Source: Pandoraea communis
GTDB taxonomy: Bacteria > Pseudomonadota > Gammaproteobacteria > Burkholderiales > Burkholderiaceae
Reading direction: 5' to 3'
Length of the DNA: 64,000 bases
Assembly (NCBI RefSeq): GCF_902459745.1
Contig: NZ_CABPSJ010000009.1
Coordinates: forward strand, 1-64,000
Part shown: positions 1 through 8,708 of the stretch, in pieces
Numbering within the stretch: the stretch's first letter is position 1
Layout: every line of letters begins with the position of its first letter
The notes under the pieces: generated by a model
Database searches by the model: none
The model's input: the letters and a program-made list of their open reading frames with translations, nothing else
Told to the model about the DNA's origin: nothing
Translations under genes and position numbers: made by a program

Positions 1-57
1 ACTCCACGCCGATGATAGTGCGGATACCCGTGTGAAAGTAGGTAATCGTCAGGCTCC
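1..57 (+). rRNA. rrf: 5S ribosomal RNA, 3' part only
   Basis: The first bases match the 3' half of a betaproteobacterial 5S rRNA: the GCCGATGATAGTG block, the GTGTGAAAGTAGGT loop and the closing TCGTCAGGC arm, which would pair with the missing 5' end. The gene begins outside the window, so this is the distal end of an rRNA operon transcribed to the right. The exact 3' end is uncertain by a few bases. A strong terminator follows at once. Confidence 0.93.
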
Positions 58-60
58 CCT

Positions 61-99
61 AAAAACCCCTTGCTACAGCGCGTAGCAAGGGGTTTTTGC
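61..99 (+). terminator. Rho-independent terminator of the rRNA operon
   Basis: A perfect 16-bp inverted repeat (61-76 with 82-97) encloses a 5-base loop. The outer A/T pairs supply the T-run on the plus strand. It lies 3-5 bases after the 5S end, where an rrn operon terminator is expected. Confidence 0.95.
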
Positions 100-662
100 T
101 TTGTGCTCACACTTGGCCTGCTGTACCCTTGCGCGCGACGCCGGCGATGCCTACGCCCTAAGACGAATTACGGACTTCGATCGGCTATGGCATGGTCTTG
201 ATGCGTCGAGCTGTCGACTCACGCTGACTCAGCCTCTGACGTGCGCTTTCGGAAGAGGCTATGGGCCGATGTCGGATGTCGATACAGCAGCTTGGTAACG
301 CGGTGAGACCTCTGCATCGAGCATGACTTCGTTCTGTAATCGCCACCTATGACGTTCTGATCAATTGTGAAGGGCGACTTGCATCGGACCCCGTATCTAT
401 TCACTCAACACGCGCCGTTTTCGGCGGTGTCCATTGAATCTAAGCTGAGGTTACGACGGTAAGAGAGCCAGGACGCGGATGGCGTGCGACAGTAACCAAC
501 GCACTGCATATCGCTCTGCGCCGTTCGACGGAGGAAGGGGGGCGGGGAGGGGAGCACTGCGAGCCGCTCGATGTCGATCGAACATCCAGCGGCTCACAGC
601 GTAGAGCCAAAATCTAAATCACCAACAAACTCGCTTGCCAACGAACTCGCTCGGTTGGCTCG
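100..662. other. Gene-poor gap after the rRNA operon
   Basis: I see no convincing gene here. Short open frames lack a ribosome-binding site and family-like sequence. Near the right end, 561-595 forms an imperfect hairpin (8 bp GAGCCGCT/AGCGGCTC, one mismatch, then 5 bp). It may end transcription of the minus-strand OPT gene, but no T-run follows on either strand. Confidence 0.6.
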
Positions 663-2741
663 TTACCGCGTTGTCGCGAGAACGCGTCGAACCAGCACTA
701 CGCAAATACCTGCGAACACGACCAGCGCGAGCCATTCGGCTGTCGGGGCAAAGCCACTCCCGACGATGGCCAACGGGGAATCTGAGCCGGTGAAGCCGAC
801 GACCATTGCCATCGCCACACCGACAAGACTCTCGCCGACGATCAAGCCTGACGCGAGCAACACGCCGCGTCGTTCAGCCGCTTCAGCGAACGGGCCATAG
901 TCCTTGCCCTGTGCCTTCGCGCGCGCTTGCAACACGCGCTGTGCGATCCAGCCCAACAGCGCGCCAATCACCAGCACGGAACCAATCGTGGGCGGCAAAT
1001 ATATGCCGATACCTACGGCAATCACCGGCAAACGCGCGACGCCGCCTCGCTTGGCCAGCACCGCATCGATGGCGATCAACACGAGACCAAGCAACGCGCC
1101 AATGCCAAGCATCGACCAGTCGAGCTGGTGCGTGAAGATGCCCTTCGCAATGGCCGTCATCAAAATCGCCTGCGGTGCGGAAAGCGCTTGAGATGGGTCC
1201 ATACCCGGACGCGGTAACGCATCGATAAAGCCATAGGCGTTGTACAGCAGGTTCAGCACCGGCGGAATCACCGCGGCACCGACCACGCAGCCGATGAGCA
1301 GCGCCACCTGCTGACGCCACGGCGTGGCGCCGACGAGCCAACCCGTCTTCAGATCTTGCAGGTTGTCGTTCGAAATCGTCGCAATGGCGATGACGGCCGA
1401 CGTTGTGAACAGCGCCAGCGCAATCGCGAGCTTGCTACCCTCGCTCGTGTCGAGCAACCCGCTGGCCTGACTGACACTGAGAATCAGCAGCGAGACAAGC
1501 ACCACCGCAACAATCCCGATACCCGAAATCGGGCTGGCCGACGACCCCACCAATCCGGCCATATAGCCGCAGGCTGCCGCGACGAGAAAGCCGAAGACCA
1601 CCGCAAACACCACACTACACGCCACCAGCGTCGCAATGGCGCCAAACGACAAAGGTGCCTCCGCGAGGAACACGCCGAATGTGACGGCCCACACGGCCAC
1701 GCACACGAGCGTGAGCCCGATCACCCAATACGGCGAGAGGTCTTGCTCGGTACGTCCCAACGCGGCGCGCTTGCCGCGTGCATCGCGGGACTGTCCCAGC
1801 GCAGTGAGCGACGTCTTCACGCCGTCGACCATCGGTTTCGCGAGCGTAATGAGCGTCCAGATGGCAGACACGCCGATGACACCCGCACCGATGAACCGCA
1901 CCTTATGTTGCCAAAGACCATTGGCAAACGCGGCAATCGCCTGGCCATCGGTGTTGGGTGTCACGGATGTCAGCACCGGCACGGCAATGCCCCAGCTAAA
2001 GACGATGCCAAGCAGAATCGCCAAGCCCGAAACAATGCCGATGAGATAACCGGCACCGATCAAGGCGAGGGAGAAACCGGTCGTCAGACGAAAGACCGCA
2101 GTGCCGGCCGGAATCCACGCCGTAATGCTCTCACCCAATACTCTCAACCCGCCCGTCGCGAACGCGAACAGTGCGGACACTACGCCGCCGAACGCGATTT
2201 CTCGCACGCCGCTGGCTTCGTTGGCACCCTTGCGTCGTGCCGGCGAAGCCTTTACGTCAGCCGACGCGACATCGTCTCCTTCACTGCCAACGCGCAGAAT
2301 TTCCGCCGCTGCCACCCCTTCGGGGTAGGGGAGATTGCTGTCGACAACCATCGCACGCCGCAGCGGAATGGTGAACAGTACGCCGAGAATGCCGCCCGAC
2401 GCGCAGATCGCAAGCGTCAAGCCGAACGGAAAGCCCTGCCAGTGACCAATCATCAACAGACCGGGCAACACGAAAATTATCGACGAGAGCGTGCCGGCCG
2501 CAGACGCCTGCGTCTGCACCATGTTGTTCTCGAGAATGTTGCCGCCACGCAGCGCGCGCAGCACTGCCATGGAAATGACAGCTGCCGGAATCGATGAGGA
2601 GAACGTCAGCCCGACTTTCAGACCGAGGTAGACGTTGGAAGCGGTGAACACCACGGTGATCAGGGCGCCGAGGATCATGCCGCGCACCGTCAACTCGGGG
2701 AGCGAGACGGCGTCGGGAATTCGGGTCGGGTGAGATGCCAT
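663..2741 (-). CDS. OPT-family oligopeptide/metal-chelate transporter
   Basis: This 692-residue inner-membrane protein has about 14-16 hydrophobic segments across its whole length, which fits the bacterial OPT family (usually 600-700 residues). The family-like block NMVQTQASAAGTLSS lies near residues 73-87, in the first conserved loop, and an acidic/basic soluble stretch lies near residues 155-175. OPT proteins import small peptides or siderophore-metal complexes with protons; the substrate cannot be read from sequence. It starts with ATG at 2741, 16 residues before the first membrane segment, with only a weak ribosome-binding site. It is monocistronic and divergent from the exporter at 3069. 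Confidence 0.88.
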   Translation of the reverse strand: MASHPTRIPDAVSLPELTVRGMILGALITVVFTASNVYLGLKVGLTFSSSIPAAVISMAVLRALRGGNILENNMVQTQASAAGTLSSIIFVLPGLLMIGHWQGFPFGLTLAICASGGILGVLFTIPLRRAMVVDSNLPYPEGVAAAEILRVGSEGDDVASADVKASPARRKGANEASGVREIAFGGVVSALFAFATGGLRVLGESITAWIPAGTAVFRLTTGFSLALIGAGYLIGIVSGLAILLGIVFSWGIAVPVLTSVTPNTDGQAIAAFANGLWQHKVRFIGAGVIGVSAIWTLITLAKPMVDGVKTSLTALGQSRDARGKRAALGRTEQDLSPYWVIGLTLVCVAVWAVTFGVFLAEAPLSFGAIATLVACSVVFAVVFGFLVAAACGYMAGLVGSSASPISGIGIVAVVLVSLLILSVSQASGLLDTSEGSKLAIALALFTTSAVIAIATISNDNLQDLKTGWLVGATPWRQQVALLIGCVVGAAVIPPVLNLLYNAYGFIDALPRPGMDPSQALSAPQAILMTAIAKGIFTHQLDWSMLGIGALLGLVLIAIDAVLAKRGGVARLPVIAVGIGIYLPPTIGSVLVIGALLGWIAQRVLQARAKAQGKDYGPFAEAAERRGVLLASGLIVGESLVGVAMAMVVGFTGSDSPLAIVGSGFAPTAEWLALVVFAGICVVLVRRVLATTR

Positions 2742-3068
2742 GTATGAATCGGGGGGGATTTTTCGCCCAATGAGAATGAGTGGCGCAAATTGTATGCGCC
2801 CCCGTGGTGCGCCGCCAGTCTTGACGGCCGATATAGAACGGCCGTTCGAATTTCACTTTTCCCGAAGAATGAAAGCTGGTACTAACTAACTTTGATTCAG
2901 TCCGGTAAATGGTGAATCCCAAGGCGTCGATATTTCATCTATTTACTTGATGGAATCCAACTTTTATTAATCGATTTATTGATGGATGATTCGGATTTCC
3001 CTCGAAGACAAGAGAGAACGTGCGCACTCCCAATGAAAACGGGGCCGCGCAATAAAAGGAGCTTTCCG
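2742..3068. promoter_or_regulatory. Divergent promoter region with a 12-bp palindrome
   Basis: This 327-base gap separates two divergently transcribed transporter genes. The half near the exporter is AT-rich (about 2900-2990), unlike the GC-rich genes. A perfect palindrome GAACGGCCGTTC at 2836-2847 resembles a TetR-type half-site pair. I cannot assign -35/-10 boxes with confidence. Confidence 0.45.
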
Positions 3069-4583
3069 ATGTCCAGTCTGCATACCTCATCGCATCCGGT
3101 GAACGAGTCGAGCGGCGCGCGCCGCTGGCTGGTGCTTGCCGTCGTATCGGTGGCGCTGCTGCTCATCGTGATCGACATGACGGTGCTCTATACGGCACTG
3201 CCTCGTCTGACCCACGATCTTGCCGCGACGGCCTCCGCCAAGCTGTGGATCGTCAACACCTACGCCCTTGTCGTGTCAGGCCTGCTGCTTGGCATGGGCA
3301 CGTTGGGCGACCGACTTGGCCACAAGCGTCTTTTCCTCGCCGGACTGGCGGTCTTTGGTGTGGCGTCGCTCGCGGCGGCATTCGCCGCAAACGCCAACTT
3401 CCTGATCGGTGCACGCGCATTCCTTGGCGTCGGTGCGGCCATGATGATGCCCGCGACCTTGTCGCTGATCCGTCTGACGTTTGCCGACGCACGCGAGCGA
3501 GCACTCGCTATCGGCATCTGGGCGTCGGTTGCCTCCGGCGGCGCGGCCTTCGGGCCGATCGTCGGCGGTGCGTTGCTCGAGCATTTCTGGTGGGGATCGG
3601 TCTTCCTGATCAACGTGCCCATCGTGCTGGTCGCACTGCCGCTCGCGTGGTGGCTCATTCCGAAGGGGGGGGCGACGTCGACGCAACCGTGGGACTGGTT
3701 CGGGTCACTGCTCTTCATGGTCGGCCTGATCGGGATGACGTATGCGATCAAGAGCGCTGGCAAACCGTCTCCGGATTGGCCGGCGGTCGCCGCCGCACTG
3801 ATCGTGGGCACCGTTTTCCTGTGGGCTTTCGTTCGCCGGCAGCAACGCAGCGAGCATCCGCTGCTCGACTTCGCGCTTTTCCGCAATCCGGCATTCTCGG
3901 GGGCGGTGGTCGCGGCCTTGGTGGCGGCTGCCGCGTTGATCGGTATGGAGCTGGTGTTCAGCCAGCGTCTGCAACTGGTTCTTGGCTATTCGCCGCTGGA
4001 CGCCGGCGTGGCCATCATGCCGCTGGCGCTGGCCTCCTTCGTGGCCGGGCCGATTGCCGGGCGCCTGCTGCCACGCATGGGCGCTGCAAGGATGTTGCCG
4101 ATCGCGCTGCTGACGTCGGCGCTCGGTATGGCGGGCTATCTCATGGTTCTCGACATGGGCCTTGTGCCGTCGGTGTTCTCACTGGCGATACTTGGTTTTG
4201 GCGTCGGTGCGACGATGACTGCTGCATCGAGCACCATCATGCAGAGCGCGCCACCCGAGCGCGCTGGCATGGCGGCGTCGGTCGAAGAGGTCTCATATGA
4301 ACTCGGCGGCGCGCTAGGCGTGACGTTCATGGGTAGCCTGCTGACGTTCATCTACGGCCGGTCGATGGATGTGCCGCAAACCGGGGCGTTGCCCGGCACC
4401 GTGCGCGACAGTCTCGACGAAGCCCTGTTGGTCGCGGAGCATTTGCCACCGGCGCTCGCCGATGCGCTAACGAGCGCGGCGAACACTGCCTTCAATCTGG
4501 GCTTCAACGTCGTGATCGGCACGGGCGCGCTGCTGCTCTTCGCAACGGCCGTCTGGAGCTGCTGGCACGCGCGCAGGCGCTAA
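3069..4583 (+). CDS. DHA2-family MFS drug exporter, SmvA/QacA-like
   Basis: The predicted product is a 504-residue, 14-helix drug:H+ antiporter. It keeps DHA2 hallmarks: an acidic residue in the first helix (VIDMTVLYTALPRL), the loop 2-3 motif GTLGDRLGHKR, and the helix-5 motif SGGAAFGPIVGGALLEHFWW, which closely resembles Salmonella SmvA (methyl viologen and cationic biocide efflux). The start at 3069 is supported by AAAGGAG with a 7-base spacer; an in-frame ATG at 2979 would add 30 polar residues not expected in this family. No regulator gene is adjacent, so any local control would act through the palindrome upstream. Confidence 0.88.
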   Translation: MSSLHTSSHPVNESSGARRWLVLAVVSVALLLIVIDMTVLYTALPRLTHDLAATASAKLWIVNTYALVVSGLLLGMGTLGDRLGHKRLFLAGLAVFGVASLAAAFAANANFLIGARAFLGVGAAMMMPATLSLIRLTFADARERALAIGIWASVASGGAAFGPIVGGALLEHFWWGSVFLINVPIVLVALPLAWWLIPKGGATSTQPWDWFGSLLFMVGLIGMTYAIKSAGKPSPDWPAVAAALIVGTVFLWAFVRRQQRSEHPLLDFALFRNPAFSGAVVAALVAAAALIGMELVFSQRLQLVLGYSPLDAGVAIMPLALASFVAGPIAGRLLPRMGAARMLPIALLTSALGMAGYLMVLDMGLVPSVFSLAILGFGVGATMTAASSTIMQSAPPERAGMAASVEEVSYELGGALGVTFMGSLLTFIYGRSMDVPQTGALPGTVRDSLDEALLVAEHLPPALADALTSAANTAFNLGFNVVIGTGALLLFATAVWSCWHARRR

Positions 4584-4628
4584 CCGGCGAGTCCGAGGCG
4601 CGCGCTCACTTTCACGGGAGTGCGCGCT

Positions 4629-5915
4629 TCACTGCAACGAGCACGACAACCAATGGGCGATGCGCACGCCGTCGAGGCGAGAGCCTTCGGGGGTGTCGCT
4701 GCCGAGCATCGTCACGATGACGGGCCGGCGGTTGTGCACCATCACGCGCATCACCATGCTGTGCCCCGACTCCTTGATGAAGCCGGTCTTCTGCACACTC
4801 GCATTCACTTTCCCGTAGCGCACCAGACGGTTCGTATTGACGTACTGCAATTGCCCCTTGCCCGTGTGCACCTGTTGCTGATGATCGATTGAATAGCGTC
4901 GAATGAGCGGATACGCATTCGATGCACGCACCAGGCGTGCCAGCTCGCGCGCCGTCGACACATTGCGCGGCGACAATCCGGTCGAATTTTCAAAGCGCGT
5001 GTTCGGCATGTTCAAGGCGCGAGCCTTGGCGTTCATCGCGGAGATGAACGCCTTGCGCCCGCCCGGATAGTCGCGGCTCAATGCGGCGGCTGCACGATTC
5101 TCCGACGCCATGAGCGAGATATGCAGCATGTCGGCGCGGGAAAGCGTCGACCCCACGGCCAGACGAGAATGCGTGTACTTGAGCGTATCGAGATCCGCCT
5201 TCGTCACAGTGAGAGGGGCGCGCATCGCCGGACTGTTATCGAGCCAGACCACGGCCGTCATCAACTTGGACAGTGACGCAATTGGCCTCACCTGATCCGC
5301 ATTGTGCGCGAACAGCGGCGTGTTCGTTTTTTCGTCGACGATATAGACAGCCCGCGAGAACAGACGTTTGCGTGACGCAGGCGTAAAGCCGCAACGGGCA
5401 AGCAATCTGGGTTTCGCATCGGTGCTGACTTGCGCGGGGGGAACCTTGGCTGCCGCTGCCGGGACAGCGGGGGCAGCACGGGCAACCGCCGTGGCGGTTG
5501 AGCGCTTCGCCCCGGCACTGCGCTTCGCCGCTGTGGACGGACGTTTCACCGCTCCGGCGGGACGTTTCACCGCCGCTTTGGCCTGATGCGGCGGTTTCGC
5601 GGCCTTACGGTTTGCAGGCCCCTTTGCCCGAGGGCTTGCGGCTCGCTTGCGAGACGTACTCGCTGCCGCCGCTTTCCGATGTGTGGTCTTCGACGGCTTC
5701 TTCGCGGCCGCTTTCTTCTTCTTGACGGCATCGTCGCGGCGCTTGCCCGTGCTCGCGTGATGGCCCGTCGCGGCGAGGGCATCGCTCACAGGTAACCCGG
5801 CGATGAGCAGTATCACGCTGAAGAGCACCAGACGTGCGAGCGCGACGCCGCGCGGCGTCAAACCATAGAGACGGGGCAGGCAGGGGCTGAGCAGCGGGTA
5901 CCACAGGGTAGACAT
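4629..5915 (-). CDS. pbpG: D-Ala-D-Ala endopeptidase, PBP7/PbpG type
   Basis: This is a penicillin-binding peptidase of the S11 family. It would cut D-Ala-mDAP cross-links in peptidoglycan in the periplasm. The three active-site motifs are present: SxxK at S214-K217, SxN at S271-E272-N273 and KTG near residue 370. Residues 22-48 form a signal peptide or membrane anchor ending in ALA-A. Between it and the catalytic domain lies a long Lys/Ala/Pro/Arg-rich stretch (about residues 58-165) of low complexity, unusual for PbpG, which is normally about 310 residues against 428 here. Longer starts would run into the metQ leader, so ATG 5915 is preferred; its ribosome-binding site is weak. Confidence 0.85.
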   Translation of the reverse strand: MSTLWYPLLSPCLPRLYGLTPRGVALARLVLFSVILLIAGLPVSDALAATGHHASTGKRRDDAVKKKKAAAKKPSKTTHRKAAAASTSRKRAASPRAKGPANRKAAKPPHQAKAAVKRPAGAVKRPSTAAKRSAGAKRSTATAVARAAPAVPAAAAKVPPAQVSTDAKPRLLARCGFTPASRKRLFSRAVYIVDEKTNTPLFAHNADQVRPIASLSKLMTAVVWLDNSPAMRAPLTVTKADLDTLKYTHSRLAVGSTLSRADMLHISLMASENRAAAALSRDYPGGRKAFISAMNAKARALNMPNTRFENSTGLSPRNVSTARELARLVRASNAYPLIRRYSIDHQQQVHTGKGQLQYVNTNRLVRYGKVNASVQKTGFIKESGHSMVMRVMVHNRRPVIVTMLGSDTPEGSRLDGVRIAHWLSCSLQ

Positions 5916-6237
5916 CTTCGCGCGGTTCCGTAGTGAGAGGGTGACGGTCGACGCGTGCATGCAAAAGCACCGCCTCGCACGGCGGTGACCGCCATGCAGG
6001 ACACAGACGCAATACACGGGAAACCTGTTGGACGGTGTGTCGCCGAGGAGTTCCTGAATTTTCCGGCGACGCATGACAAAAAGTCACATATATCGAACCT
6101 TCGGCGTACGAATGCTCTGCGCCGCACGCCGTATTTGCTTTGCGCATTTGGTTATTGGACGGTATCGAGGGCGATTTCCTAAACTGTGCCTTCGCCTGAA
6201 TCGGCACTTTCGACACCCAAAGCCAAAGGAATCATCC
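5916..6237. promoter_or_regulatory. Divergent region between pbpG and metQ
   Basis: This 322-base gap must hold the promoters for both pbpG (leftward) and metQNI (rightward). The segment 6080-6160 is locally AT-rich and is the likeliest promoter location. I looked for a SAM riboswitch or S-box-type fold and did not recognise one. Confidence 0.4.
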
Positions 6238-7059
6238 ATGCAACGCCGCCAATTGTTTCGCTTGCTCGGCAGTCTCTCGCTCGCACTGGCCATCGGCTCG
6301 ATGGGGGCGATGGGCGCGCATGCTGCCGACAAGCCGCTCAAGGTTGGCGTGCGCGGCGGGGTCGACGAAGAGATTTGGGAAGTTGTCGCGAAGGTCGCGA
6401 AGTCGCGCGGCCTGAACGTCGAGCCGGTCGTGATCACCGGCACCGCGAGCCCGAACGAAGCGCTCAACAACGGCGATCTTGACGCCAACTCGTTCCAGCA
6501 CATTCCGTTCCTGCGCGATCAGGTCAAGCAACGCGGTTACAAGATCGTGGCCGTGGCCGACACACTGATTTCGCCCATCGCCTTCTATTCGAAGAAGTAC
6601 AAGTCACTCGAAGCGTTGCCCACGGGCGCAAAGATCGGCTTGCCGAACGACCCCAGCAATCAGACCCGTGCGCTCGTGATTCTGCGTGACCACGGCCTGA
6701 TCAAACTGCGCGACGGCTTCGATCCGTACACCGGCACGGCCACGCTCGCGGATGTCACGGCCAATCCGCGCAAGCTCGACTTCATCGAGAGCGCCTCGGT
6801 CGTGCTGGCCCGCTCGCTGCCCGACGTCGATGCCTCGGCCATTGTCAACAGCTTTGCCTATCAGGTGGGTCTCATCGCCACACGAGACGGCATCGCCGTG
6901 GAAAAGCGCGCGAACAATCCCTACGTGAACATCATTGCCGTGCGAGAGAAGGACAAGAACGCGGCGTGGGTCGCGCCGCTGGTCAAGGCGTATCAGTCTG
7001 AAGAAGTGCGCAAATTCATCGAGACCAAGTATCAGGGCTCGGTGGTCCCGGCGTTCTGA
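6238..7059 (+). CDS. metQ: Methionine ABC transporter substrate-binding protein
   Basis: The 273-residue product is of the NlpA/MetQ family, which captures D/L-methionine in the periplasm and delivers it to MetI-MetN. Residues 1-30 form a signal peptide ending AHA-A. There is no lipobox cysteine, so it should be a soluble periplasmic protein rather than an MetQ lipoprotein. Family-like blocks include the start strand KVGVRGG, the ANSFQHIPFL segment and GLPNDPSNQTRAL. The start has AAAGGA with a 7-base spacer. It heads the metQ-metN-metI operon; this order differs from the metNIQ order of E. coli. Confidence 0.92.
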   Translation: MQRRQLFRLLGSLSLALAIGSMGAMGAHAADKPLKVGVRGGVDEEIWEVVAKVAKSRGLNVEPVVITGTASPNEALNNGDLDANSFQHIPFLRDQVKQRGYKIVAVADTLISPIAFYSKKYKSLEALPTGAKIGLPNDPSNQTRALVILRDHGLIKLRDGFDPYTGTATLADVTANPRKLDFIESASVVLARSLPDVDASAIVNSFAYQVGLIATRDGIAVEKRANNPYVNIIAVREKDKNAAWVAPLVKAYQSEEVRKFIETKYQGSVVPAF

Positions 7060-7098
7060 GACAGCACTCGACGCCACACGTTACCAGCGAGGAACGCG

Positions 7099-7962
7099 AT
7101 GACTACCCGACACACGTCGACGGCACCCGTCACCCGGCTGCCAACCGCAGCCGCACGCGAAGTTGCCCACATCACGTTCGATGGGCTTGGCAAGATTTAC
7201 GCGGAGGCCTCGAGCGCCGCGCTTCAAGACATCTCGTTTGCGGTGCAACGCGGCGAGAGTTTCGGCATCATCGGCCGCAGCGGTGCCGGAAAATCCACAC
7301 TGCTGCGAACGATCAATGCGCTGGAGCTGCCGAGCAGCGGACATGTCAAGGTCGACGGCATCGATGTCGCGACGCTCGGCGAAGACGCGCTCGTGGGCCT
7401 GCGCCGTCGGGTCGGCATGATCTTTCAGCACTTCAATCTCCTTTCGGCGAAGACCGTCTTCGAGAATGTTGCGTTGCCGCTGCGCGTGGCGGGCGTGTCC
7501 AAAGCACAGATCGCCCCGCGCGTGAACGAACTGCTCTCGCTCGTGGGGCTGGCGGGCAAAGCCGAGGCCTATCCCGCGATGCTCTCGGGGGGACAGAAGC
7601 AACGCGTCGGCATCGCGCGGGCGCTCGTGCATCGCCCCGAGATTTTGTTATGCGATGAGGCGACATCGGCACTCGACCCCGAGACGACCGACGCAATCCT
7701 CACGCTGCTCGGCGATGTGCAGCGCGAGTTCGGGCTGACGGTCGTGCTCATCACCCACGACATGGGCGTGATTCATCAGGCGTGCGAACGCGTGCTGGTG
7801 CTCGATCAGGGGCGCATCGTCGAATTGGGCACGGTCGACGAAGTCTTCGCGAATCCGCAGGCCGACGCGACACGCGCGTTGCTGCGACCGCTTCAACATG
7901 CCTGGCAAGGCCGGCTTGCGTCGTCGGCAGTGCGTGCGCAAGCGCAGGTTCACGCCCTCTGA
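7099..7962 (+). CDS. metN: Methionine ABC transporter ATPase, lacking NIL domain
   Basis: This is the cytoplasmic ATPase that powers MetI. It shows Walker [11 protein letters not shown]-loop [10 protein letters not shown], signature LSGGQKQR, Walker [12 protein letters not shown] and the switch histidine in LITHD. The protein has 287 residues, against about 340 for E. coli MetN. It ends about 40 residues after the ABC core and has no C-terminal NIL (ACT-like) domain, which in E. coli binds methionine and shuts transport down. The start is preceded by GAGGAA. It follows metQ by 39 bases and precedes metI by 16. Confidence 0.9.
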   Translation: MTTRHTSTAPVTRLPTAAAREVAHITFDGLGKIYAEASSAALQDISFAVQRGESFGIIGRSGAGKSTLLRTINALELPSSGHVKVDGIDVATLGEDALVGLRRRVGMIFQHFNLLSAKTVFENVALPLRVAGVSKAQIAPRVNELLSLVGLAGKAEAYPAMLSGGQKQRVGIARALVHRPEILLCDEATSALDPETTDAILTLLGDVQREFGLTVVLITHDMGVIHQACERVLVLDQGRIVELGTVDEVFANPQADATRALLRPLQHAWQGRLASSAVRAQAQVHAL

Positions 7963-7978
7963 ATTTCCCGGAATGCCC

Positions 7979-8623
7979 ATGATCGATAAATATCTGCGCG
8001 CGCTTGGCGAAACCTTGCTGATGGTGACGAGCGCGTGCGCCATCGTCTTCGCGATAGGCATGTTGCTGGCCGTGGTGCTGGTCGTCACCGCACCGGGCGG
8101 TCTGGCGCCGCGACCGCGGCTGAACCGCGGACTGTCTGTCGTCGTGAACCTGTTTCGCGCCATACCGTTCATCATTCTGTTAGTCGCACTGCTGCCCGTC
8201 ACGCGCTGGATCGTCGGCACGACGATGGGGACATGGGCGGCCGTGGTGCCGCTGGCCGTGCACCTGATTCCGTTCTTTGCACGCGTGACGCAGGTGGGGC
8301 TGCGCGAAATCGAGCCGGGGCTGATCGAGGCGGCGCGTGCGATGGGCTGCCGCCGCTGGCATATCGTGCGGCACGTGTTGCTGCCCGAGGCCTTGCCCGC
8401 GATTCTGGGCGGTGCGACGGTGACCGTCATTGCGATGGTCGGCGCGTCGGCGATGGCCGGTGCCGTCGGCGCGGGCGGGCTGGGCGATCTGGCGGTGCGC
8501 TACGGGTACGAGCGCTATGAGACGAGCGTCATGTTCAATGTGATCGCCATTCTTGTCGCCCTCGTCACGCTCGTGCAGTTCGCCGGCGAGCGGTTGGCGC
8601 GTCGCGTCGATCACCGTCGCTGA
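7979..8623 (+). CDS. metI: Methionine ABC transporter permease
   Basis: The 214-residue inner-membrane permease has about five helices and the EAA loop EAARAMGCRRWHI, which contacts MetN. Its length matches MetI (217 in E. coli). Two ATGs lie close together (7973 and 7979); I prefer 7979 because GGAA precedes it at a workable distance and MIDKYL resembles MetI amino ends. It is the last gene of metQNI. Confidence 0.9.
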   Translation: MIDKYLRALGETLLMVTSACAIVFAIGMLLAVVLVVTAPGGLAPRPRLNRGLSVVVNLFRAIPFIILLVALLPVTRWIVGTTMGTWAAVVPLAVHLIPFFARVTQVGLREIEPGLIEAARAMGCRRWHIVRHVLLPEALPAILGGATVTVIAMVGASAMAGAVGAGGLGDLAVRYGYERYETSVMFNVIAILVALVTLVQFAGERLARRVDHRR

Positions 8624-8630
8624 GGGCTTC

Positions 8631-8664
8631 GCAAAACAAAATGGGGCCGCTCGCGCGGCCCCAT
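8631..8664 (-). terminator. Terminator between metI and ggt, mainly for ggt
   Basis: A perfect 10-bp stem (8641-8650 with 8655-8664) has a TCGC loop. On the minus strand the hairpin is followed by TTTGTTTTG, a good U-tract for ggt transcripts coming from the right. On the plus strand no T-run follows, so termination of metQNI would be weaker. Confidence 0.8.
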
Positions 8665-8708
8665 CGGCTGACGACCGGACCCGGACACGGTCCGGATCAC
8701 GTCATGCC

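Noticed and set aside
101-298. A 65-codon frame after the rRNA operon
   Set aside because: No ribosome-binding site and no family-like sequence; it starts at the foot of the terminator.
2920-2985. Horizontal transfer or mobile-element scar in the AT-rich patch before the exporter gene
   Set aside because: No inverted terminal repeats, target duplication or transposase remnant; AT-rich promoter DNA explains it.
4595-4630. Bidirectional terminator between the SmvA-like gene and pbpG
   Set aside because: The stem needs a 4-base bulge and a wobble pair, and neither strand has a T-run.
5916-6237. SAM riboswitch or S-box leader before metQ
   Set aside because: No recognisable core or terminator/antiterminator pair; the AT-rich patch is more likely an ordinary promoter.
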